Source of the DNA: Pseudomonas sp. SCB32
Lineage (GTDB): Bacteria; Pseudomonadota; Gammaproteobacteria; Pseudomonadales; Pseudomonadaceae
Reading direction: 5' to 3'
Assembly: GCF_009189165.1 (NCBI RefSeq)
Contig: NZ_CP045118.1
Coordinates: 4,154,001-4,218,000, forward strand
DNA: 64,000 nucleotides
Shown: positions 57,514-64,000 of the stretch, piece after piece
Numbering within the stretch: position 1 is the stretch's first letter
Layout: each line of letters starts with the position of its first letter
Notes under the pieces: model-generated
What the model was told of the DNA's origin: nothing
What the model saw: only the letters and a program-made list of their open reading frames with translations
Databases searched by the model: none
Translations under genes and position numbers: made by a program

Positions 57514-58173
57514 ATGCGCCTGTTCCAACCCCTGCTGCTGTCCCTGGCACTGCTGTCGCCGGCGGCCTTCGCCGAGCCCTACCAGGTAGAGCTGATCCTC
57601 TTCCAGCAGTCCGGCGACGCCGTGTTCGCCAGCCGTCCCGCGCCCGACGACTGGGCCAAAGGTGCGCAGCCGCCAGGCCCTGACAGCGCACGCCCCACCG
57701 CGCTCGACGCCCAGGTCGCCAAGCTCAAGCAGAACGAAGGCTTCCAGGTACTGATGCACAAGGCCTGGCGCCAGGAGATCGATGCCAACCCCGTGAAGAT
57801 TTCCCTGAGCGAAGGCCAGAAGCGCGACGGCCACTTCCCGGTGGAAGGCACCGTCACCCTCAGCCAACAGCGCTTCGTGAATACCCAGACCGACTTCTGG
57901 ATCAACCAGTTCAGCGCCGACGGCCTGCTTTCCGCCAGCCAGCACATGGTCCAGGAAGCCAGCCTGAAGAACAGCGTGCTGACCTACCTCGACCATCCGA
58001 GCCTGGGCATGCTGATCAAGGTCAGCCCGCTCAACGCCCGCCCAGCCTCTCCGACCCCGCCCGGCATGGAAGACGAAGCGCCCACCGGCCCGGACGCACC
58101 GCAGCAACCGGCGCCGGCCGCCCCGGCCGACGGCGGCTTCGACGCCCCGCCGCCGGCACAGCCGGCCCAGTAA
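57514..58173 (+). CDS. CsiV-like periplasmic protein
   Basis: Secreted protein of 219 residues with a signal peptide (LLLSLALLSPAAFA) and the CsiV-type start YQVELILFQQ. The core has VEGTVTLSQQRFVNTQTDFW and ASLKNSVLTYLDHPSLGMLIKV. The C-terminus is Pro/Ala-rich and probably disordered. In Vibrio, CsiV takes part in peptidoglycan assembly with class A PBPs. The family match is by sequence likeness, the role here is not known. It lies 12 bases after mfd. Confidence 0.82.
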   Translation: MRLFQPLLLSLALLSPAAFAEPYQVELILFQQSGDAVFASRPAPDDWAKGAQPPGPDSARPTALDAQVAKLKQNEGFQVLMHKAWRQEIDANPVKISLSEGQKRDGHFPVEGTVTLSQQRFVNTQTDFWINQFSADGLLSASQHMVQEASLKNSVLTYLDHPSLGMLIKVSPLNARPASPTPPGMEDEAPTGPDAPQQPAPAAPADGGFDAPPPAQPAQ

Positions 58174-58197
58174 CCAGGCCCCGATCAAGGCCGCGCC

Positions 58198-61100
58198 ATG
58201 GTCCCGTTCGCCGAGCACTTGCAACGCATTCCCTGGCGCCGCCTCTTCCCAGCAGTCACCCTGGTCCGGGGCGAGACCTACGCCCGGGAAGGCCGGGCCA
58301 GTGTCCTGCGCCTCGCCGAGCGCTCGCTGGAGGGCCTGTGCCGGGGCTCGGACAACAGCCGCTATCGCCAGCGGATAAACTTCTCCAGAAGCGGCGACAC
58401 CCTCGACTGCCAGTGCGACTGCCCGGTCGGATTCGACTGCAAGCATTGCGTGGCCGTCCTGCTGCATCTGCTGGACGAACAGGCCGCCAGCCTCAGCGCC
58501 GCGCCGAAGCCCACCCCAGCCCCCAATCCTGCCCCCTCCAACAGGCTGTCTCCCGGCCTGCAGGACTGGCTGAACAACGCGCCTGTTGCGCTCAGGGCGG
58601 AGCCCGAAAGCAGGAAGCCCCACGAAGCACCCCTGCTTTACCAGCTGAGCCGAAACGGCCGGATCTTCATCCACTTCGCCCAGCGCGGCGAGAACGGCCA
58701 GCTCCAGGGCTACCCGCGCATCGCCTCCATCGCGCTCGCCCTGGGCAAGGGCGTGACCGAGCCAGACCAGCGTATCCTGCTACGCGCACTCGGCACCGAG
58801 GGCGTGCAACCCCATGCCAATGAAGTAAACCTGCAGGGCCGCGACGGCGCCGAATTGCTGGAGCTGATCCTGCGGAACGGGCAAGTGTTTCTGGAGCTCG
58901 GCAATCCCTCCAGCCAGCTGGACCTCGGGACGGAGCTGCACGCCCGGCTCGCCTGGCGGCAGCATGACGATGGGAGCTTCATGGTCAGCTGGGAGACCGA
59001 CGCAACCCCAAATCCGCAACTGCTGACCGAGCTGACCCCACCGTGGTACGTCGACCGCCAGGGTTTGTGTGTCGGCCCCCTGCGCCACGATCTGCCGGAT
59101 GCACTGGCCAGCTACCTGTCGAGCAGCCCGCCAGTACCGCCGCAGGAGGCCGCACTCTTCGGCCTGCAACTCAGAGCCCTTGCCCCGCAGGCACCGTTGC
59201 CAATGCCCAGCGAAGAGCGGCAATTGGACGTCCAGCCGATACCCCACCTGCTGCTGAGCACACTGCGCAACGACATCCATGGTGCAGAGGACATGCACCA
59301 GGCTTGCCTGACCTTCGCCTATGGCAAGGAGCACGCCCATGGCCCAGCGCGCAGTGGCCAACCGATTCGCTACCTGGAGGATGGCGCGTTCATCGCCATC
59401 GAGCGCAAACCCGATGCCGAGCAGGCCCTGCGCAAGACGCTGCAGAAACTGGGCCTGAAGAAGCTCGACAAACGCTCCACACCTCGCGAACTGGAAGGGC
59501 GCCACGAATGCTATCGGCCGCCCGACGATACCCAGTGGGCACCCATCGCCCAGCAGGTACCGAGCCTTCGCGCCCAGGGCTGGGTGATAGAGATCGACGA
59601 CGACTTCCCCTTCGACTTCAGCGAAGTCGAAGACTGGTACGCCCATATCGACGAGGAGCCCGGCCATGCCTGGTTCGACCTGGAACTGGGGATCGTCGTC
59701 GATGGCCAGCAGGTCAGCCTGTTGCAGCCTCTGCTGGAGCTGATCCGGAAAGGTCCGCCAGCGCTGCAAAAGGGTGCCAGCGACGGGGAAATGCCCATCC
59801 GCCTCGACGCCCGGCGCCAGTCGGATGGCAAGCCACTGAGCGTGAGCCTGCCCGTGGCGCGGGTGCGGGCCATGCTCCAGTTGCTGGAAGGACTGCTGCT
59901 GGGCAGCCTGCAACATGATGCCGCCCGCCTGCGCATCTCCAGCGCTGACGCCAACCTGCTGAACCGGCTCGACGAGCACCCGCTTCACTGGCAAGGCGCC
60001 GAACAATTGCTGCGCCGCGCCAGACGCCTGCGTGATTTCCAGCAACAGCCCTGCGCGTCGCCGGACGGCCTGCAGGCGGAGCTGCGACCCTATCAGCTGC
60101 AGGGCCTCGCCTGGATGCAGGCGCTGCGCGAGCTGGAACTCGGCGCAATCCTCGGCGACGATATGGGGCTGGGCAAAACCCTGCAGGTGCTGGCCCACAT
60201 CCTCACGGAAAAGCGCGCCGGGCGTCTGGACCGCCCCGCCCTGGTCCTGATGCCCACCAGCCTGGTGGCCAACTGGCAGGACGAGATCGCACGCTTCGCC
60301 CCGGAGCTGCGCGTACTCACCCTGCACGGCAGCGAGCGCTACCGGCACTTCGACGACCTGTCACAGTACGACCTGCTGCTCAGCACCTATGCCCTGCTCG
60401 CCCGGGACATCGAGGCCCTGTCACGGCAACCGCTGCACATGGCGGTGTTCGACGAAGCGCAATACCTGAAGAACGCCAGCAGCAAGTCAGCTCAGGCCGC
60501 AACCCGCCTCGATGCCCGGCAGCGTCTGTGCCTCACCGGTACGCCGCTGGAAAACCACCTGGGCGAACTGTGGTCGCTGTTCAACCTGGTGATGCCGGGA
60601 TGGCTGGGCGACGCGCGTCACTTTGCGCGACTGTATCGCCACCCCATCGAAAAGGCCGGCGACAGCCAGCGGCTGGCGCACTTGAACGCACGCATCAAGC
60701 CCTTCCTGTTGCGCCGTCGCAAGGACCAGGTCGCCACGGAGTTACCGCCCAAGAGCGAAATCACCCACCGGGTGGAGCTCGACGAGCGCCAGCGGGATCT
60801 CTACGAGACCGTGCGCCTGGCCATGGACCGCAAAGTCCGCGAGGAAATACGCCAGAAGGGACTCGCCAGCAGCCAGATCGTCGTGCTCGACGCCCTGCTC
60901 AAGCTACGCCAGGTCTGCTGTGACCCCCGACTGCTGCAGGCGGATCTGCCAGCGGCACATTCGGGCAAGCTGAACGCCCTGCTGGAGATGCTCGACGAAC
61001 TGCTCGCAGAAGGACGTCGCGTCCTGCTCTTCTCGCAGTTCACCTCAATGCTCGAATTGATCCAGGCTCAGCTACGGGAAAGGGGCATCCCCTATGCGCT

Positions 61101-61479
61101 CCTCACCGGAGAAACCCGCGACCGGCGCCAGCCGGTGGAAGACTTCCAGCAGGGACACGTCCCGCTGTTCCTCGTCAGCCTGAAGGCCGGAGGCACCGGC
61201 CTGAACCTCACCGCCGCCGACACCGTGATCCACTACGATCCCTGGTGGAACCCGGCGGTAGAGCAGCAGGCCACCGACCGCGCCTACCGCATCGGCCAGG
61301 ACAAGCCGGTGTTCGTCTACAAGCTGATCGCCCGCGGCACCCTGGAAGAAAAGATCCAGCAGCTGCAGGCACGCAAGGCCGCATTGGCCGCTGGAGTGCT
61401 GGAAGACGGCAAGAACACCGGCCTGCAATTGCGGGAGAGCGACATCGACGCGCTCTTCGCGCCCCTGCCAAAACCGTAG
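58198..61479 (+). CDS. SWI2/SNF2-type helicase with SWIM zinc finger
   Basis: DNA-dependent ATPase of 1093 residues. The N-terminal SWIM motif has C71, C73, C81 and H83 (CxCx7CxH). The SNF2 core has motif I DDMGLGKT (654-661, K660), DEAQ box (752-755), LTGTPLENHLGELWSLFNL, and motif VI QATDRAYRIGQ. The middle region (about 100-600) lacks obvious domains. It resembles bacterial RapA/HepA-like and Snf2 family helicases. Substrate unknown. It follows the CsiV-like gene by 24 bases. By recall P. aeruginosa does not have a gene here. A cluster of palindromes follows. Confidence 0.9.
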   Translation: MVPFAEHLQRIPWRRLFPAVTLVRGETYAREGRASVLRLAERSLEGLCRGSDNSRYRQRINFSRSGDTLDCQCDCPVGFDCKHCVAVLLHLLDEQAASLSAAPKPTPAPNPAPSNRLSPGLQDWLNNAPVALRAEPESRKPHEAPLLYQLSRNGRIFIHFAQRGENGQLQGYPRIASIALALGKGVTEPDQRILLRALGTEGVQPHANEVNLQGRDGAELLELILRNGQVFLELGNPSSQLDLGTELHARLAWRQHDDGSFMVSWETDATPNPQLLTELTPPWYVDRQGLCVGPLRHDLPDALASYLSSSPPVPPQEAALFGLQLRALAPQAPLPMPSEERQLDVQPIPHLLLSTLRNDIHGAEDMHQACLTFAYGKEHAHGPARSGQPIRYLEDGAFIAIERKPDAEQALRKTLQKLGLKKLDKRSTPRELEGRHECYRPPDDTQWAPIAQQVPSLRAQGWVIEIDDDFPFDFSEVEDWYAHIDEEPGHAWFDLELGIVVDGQQVSLLQPLLELIRKGPPALQKGASDGEMPIRLDARRQSDGKPLSVSLPVARVRAMLQLLEGLLLGSLQHDAARLRISSADANLLNRLDEHPLHWQGAEQLLRRARRLRDFQQQPCASPDGLQAELRPYQLQGLAWMQALRELELGAILGDDMGLGKTLQVLAHILTEKRAGRLDRPALVLMPTSLVANWQDEIARFAPELRVLTLHGSERYRHFDDLSQYDLLLSTYALLARDIEALSRQPLHMAVFDEAQYLKNASSKSAQAATRLDARQRLCLTGTPLENHLGELWSLFNLVMPGWLGDARHFARLYRHPIEKAGDSQRLAHLNARIKPFLLRRRKDQVATELPPKSEITHRVELDERQRDLYETVRLAMDRKVREEIRQKGLASSQIVVLDALLKLRQVCCDPRLLQADLPAAHSGKLNALLEMLDELLAEGRRVLLFSQFTSMLELIQAQLRERGIPYALLTGETRDRRQPVEDFQQGHVPLFLVSLKAGGTGLNLTAADTVIHYDPWWNPAVEQQATDRAYRIGQDKPVFVYKLIARGTLEEKIQQLQARKAALAAGVLEDGKNTGLQLRESDIDALFAPLPKP

Positions 61480-61517
61480 GGCGTACACCGTTCGCGGGAT
61501 AAACGGCTTTTGATCTC

Positions 61518-61590
61518 GTAGGGGCGGATTCATCCGCGATCCGCATGGCACGGCGCTGGATTGGAAATCGCGGACAGCGTCCCCTTCTAC
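61518..61590. repeat. REP-type inverted repeat
   Basis: Arms 61518-61540 and 61567-61590 are imperfect complements of the GTAGGAGCGGACT family (GTAGGGGCGGATTCATCCGCGAT and its partner). It is the first of three palindromic units in the 324-base gap between the helicase gene and mtiP. Confidence 0.7.
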
Positions 61591-61651
61591 ATTGCTTTTT
61601 TGGATGAGCCCCCTTCGGGCCAGCGCAAGCGCTGTTCGCGATAGAGCCGTG

Positions 61652-61719
61652 TCCCGCGTTCGCGGGGATGACGTGTCGAGGTGACGATGCATAACAGCGT
61701 CACTCCCGCGAACGCGGGA
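61652..61719. repeat. Second-type inverted repeat (CCCGCGTTCGCGGG core)
   Basis: Arms 61652-61673 and 61698-61719 are reverse complements with one mismatch. Each arm itself has a CCCGCG-TT-CGCGGG palindrome. This is unlike the REP type and resembles the GTCATTCCCGCGAA... intergenic repeats found in many proteobacteria. Confidence 0.75.
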
Positions 61720-61758
61720 GCCCAAAGACAGTTGCTCCTAAGGGAATTGCTGGGGGCA

Positions 61759-61781
61759 CAGGAGCGGACCTTCTCCGCGAT
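61759..61781. repeat. Single REP-type arm
   Basis: CAGGAGCGGACCTTCTCCGCGAT matches the left arms of the REP-type repeats at 1822-1845 and 43009-43032, but has no partner arm before mtiP. Confidence 0.65.
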
Positions 61782-61803
61782 AGCCGAACGCTCCGGCGCG
61801 TCG

Positions 61804-62616
<813 letters not shown>

Positions 62617-62676
62617 TCAATGAGCAGTCCGATCCGCTCTTCCAACGCCGTTATGCCGACGCGCAGCAGATCGCAA

Positions 62677-63675
62677 TCAATCGATCAGTTGTGCGGCGCG
62701 CAGCTCGCTGATGCCCTGCTGCCAGCGCGGCAGCTGCTTGTATTCGGTGCCCGGCCAGGCAGTGGCGCGCATGCGTTGCAGGCGCTGCGGCGCAGTGACC
62801 GTGAGGCGCTGCAATGCGCTCAGCGCCAGCTCGGCGGAGGCGCGATCATTGCACACCAGGCCCATGTCGCAGCCGGCAGTCAGTGCAGCCTCGATGCGGT
62901 TGGCGGCATCGCCCACCACGTGGGCGCCGGCCATGGACAGGTCGTCGCTGAAGATCACCCCGTCGAAGCCCAGCTCGCCGCGCAGGATGTCCTGCAGCCA
63001 GCGGCGCGAGAAACCGGCGGGATTCGGATCGACCTGCGGGTAGATCACGTGGGCCGGCATCAGCGCATCCAGCTCACCGGACAGACGCTGGAACGGAATC
63101 AGGTCGCAGGCGCGGATCTGCTCCAGGCTGCGTTCGTCCTCGGGGATCGCCACATGGGAATCCGCCTCCGCCCAGCCGTGACCGGGGAAGTGTTTGCCGG
63201 TAGCCGCCATGCCGGCGTCATGCATACCGCGAATGAACGCACCGGCCAGCGCGACCGCGCGCTCCGGATTGCCCTCGAAGGCGCGGCTGCCGACCACGGC
63301 GCTGCGCTGGTGATCCAGGTCCAGTACCGGGGCGAAGCTGAGGTCCAGTCCCACGGCCAGTACCTCGGTCGCCATCAGCCAGCCGCACTGCTCGGCCAGG
63401 CGCTCGGCATTGTCGTTATCCGCGATGGCGCGCATCGCCGGCAGGCGCAGGAAGCCCTGGCGCAGGCGCTGCACGCGACCGCCTTCCTGGTCTACGGCCA
63501 GGAGCAGGTCCGGGCGCACCGCGCGGATGGCAGCGCAGAGCTCACGCACCTGGCGCGGCGACTCGATGTTGCGGGCAAAGATGATCAGGCCGCCCACTTC
63601 CGGGTGGCGCAGTATCTGGCGGTCCTCGGCGGTCAGCCAGGTGCCGCCGATGTCGAGCATCAGGGAGCCTTGCAT
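62677..63675 (-). CDS. nagZ: Beta-N-acetylhexosaminidase NagZ
   Basis: Cytoplasmic family 3 glycosidase of 332 residues that removes GlcNAc from anhydro-muropeptides in cell-wall recycling. These products control AmpC beta-lactamase induction via AmpR. It has the catalytic motifs KHFPGHGWAEADSH (His and Asp dyad) and the nucleophile region IFSDDLSMAGA. The ATG at 63675 has AAGGA seven bases upstream and yields the P. aeruginosa length. The neighbour gene upstream is an L,D-transpeptidase, another wall enzyme. Confidence 0.96.
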   Translation of the reverse strand: MQGSLMLDIGGTWLTAEDRQILRHPEVGGLIIFARNIESPRQVRELCAAIRAVRPDLLLAVDQEGGRVQRLRQGFLRLPAMRAIADNDNAERLAEQCGWLMATEVLAVGLDLSFAPVLDLDHQRSAVVGSRAFEGNPERAVALAGAFIRGMHDAGMAATGKHFPGHGWAEADSHVAIPEDERSLEQIRACDLIPFQRLSGELDALMPAHVIYPQVDPNPAGFSRRWLQDILRGELGFDGVIFSDDLSMAGAHVVGDAANRIEAALTAGCDMGLVCNDRASAELALSALQRLTVTAPQRLQRMRATAWPGTEYKQLPRWQQGISELRAAQLID

Positions 63676-63689
63676 GTGCATTCCTTAAT

Positions 63690-64000
63690 TCACTTCTCTT
63701 GAGTAGAGCGGGCCACCTGCCACTGCGGGCAGGCGGCCTCTTCGATACGGACCTGGCAATGGAGGGGAACCCGGGGAAAGAGTTCCAGCAGATCGTCATT
63801 GCGCAGGCGGATACAGCCATGGGACAGCGGCGAGCCCATGGGCTCGCTATCAGGCGTGCCGTGCAGGTAGATGTAACGGCGGAAGGTGTCGACCTCGCCC
63901 ATCCGGTTGCGCCCCGGCTCGCAGCCGCTGAGCCAGAGGATGCGCGTGAGAATCCAGTCACGGCCGGGAAACGCCTCGTGCAGTGCCGGGGTCCAGACTT
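63690..64000 (-). CDS. L,D-transpeptidase (YkuD domain), C-terminal part
   Basis: The last 103 or so residues of a YkuD-type enzyme run to the right edge. The active-site motif is HGTPDSEPMGSPLSHGCIRL, with the His, the second His and the catalytic Cys. Ahead of it lie DWILTRILWLSGCEPGRNRMGEVDTFRRYIYL (split here only for reading by key residues D, R, C). It cross-links peptidoglycan or anchors lipoproteins. The stop is 14 bases from the nagZ start, so both are likely in one operon. The 5' end is outside the window. Confidence 0.88.
   Translation of the reverse strand, partial: VWTPALHEAFPGRDWILTRILWLSGCEPGRNRMGEVDTFRRYIYLHGTPDSEPMGSPLSHGCIRLRNDDLLELFPRVPLHCQVRIEEAACPQWQVARSTQEK

Noticed and set aside
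56035..58674. An 879-codon open frame on the minus strand opposite mfd and csiV
   Set aside because: It crosses three well-supported plus-strand genes, has no recognisable domain and no ribosome site. It is a shadow of their codon usage.

Overview
The window is chromosomal DNA from a Pseudomonas of the P. aeruginosa-related group. It is GC-rich and densely coded. Long gene strings have the content and order I recall from P. aeruginosa: the etfBA/etf-QO, pilZ-holB-tmk-mltG-pabC-fabF-acpP-fabG-fabD-plsX-rpmF, rluC/rne, murB-kdsB-lpxK, lolCDE and gap/mfd/nagZ blocks. It looks like ordinary core genome. I found no prophage, transposase, CRISPR array, tRNA or rRNA.

Layout. (1) 1-6.3 kb: a regulatory and envelope block on the minus strand: an ECF sigma/anti-sigma pair like SbrI/SbrR, a MocR-type regulator, an AtvR-like response regulator with Glu at the phosphoacceptor position, an OmpA-type lipoprotein, a DUF4398 lipoprotein and a periplasmic solute-binding protein. 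(2) 6.3-12.5 kb: an alpha/beta hydrolase, FabV enoyl-ACP reductase, and the electron-transfer flavoprotein genes etfBA facing etf-QO across a control region with a PsrA-type operator. (3) 12.5-18.7 kb: DUF1285 and DUF4823 proteins, a radical SAM protein next to a MoaA paralog, a TetR regulator facing a class V aminotransferase, the sRNA RgsA and TatD. (4) 18.7-28.1 kb: a long minus-strand run linking type IV pili (pilZ), DNA replication (holB, tmk), cell wall (mltG), folate (pabC), fatty-acid and phospholipid synthesis (fabF, acpP, fabG, fabD, plsX) and ribosome parts (rpmF, yceD). It starts at a consensus promoter that leaves almost no leader on the mRNA.

(5) 28.1-35.4 kb: maf, sppA, a HAD phosphatase, rluC and, divergently, rne with a leader of about 0.5 kb and a nine-copy 45-bp coding repeat. 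(6) 35.4-43 kb: murB, ptpA, kdsB, a Trm112-like protein, lpxK, exbD, exbB and comEC, all minus strand, then a DUF2062 protein. (7) 43-50.8 kb: lolC-lolD-lolE, a PilZ-domain operon with a glycerophosphodiesterase, sth, and an apbE gene without the nqr operon that I recall beside it in P. aeruginosa. (8) 50.9-64 kb: an aromatic amino acid permease, a GAPDH with an N-terminal extension, mfd, a CsiV-like protein, a SWIM/SNF2 helicase followed by a patch of palindromic repeats, mtiP, nagZ and a truncated L,D-transpeptidase.

The most interesting non-gene signals are the near-leaderless promoter of the yceD-rpmF-plsX operon, the PsrA-type operator between etfB and etf-QO, the RgsA locus, the rne leader and minisatellite, and five inverted-repeat REP-type elements between genes. 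Orthology statements rest on recall of family sequences and gene order, not on a search.
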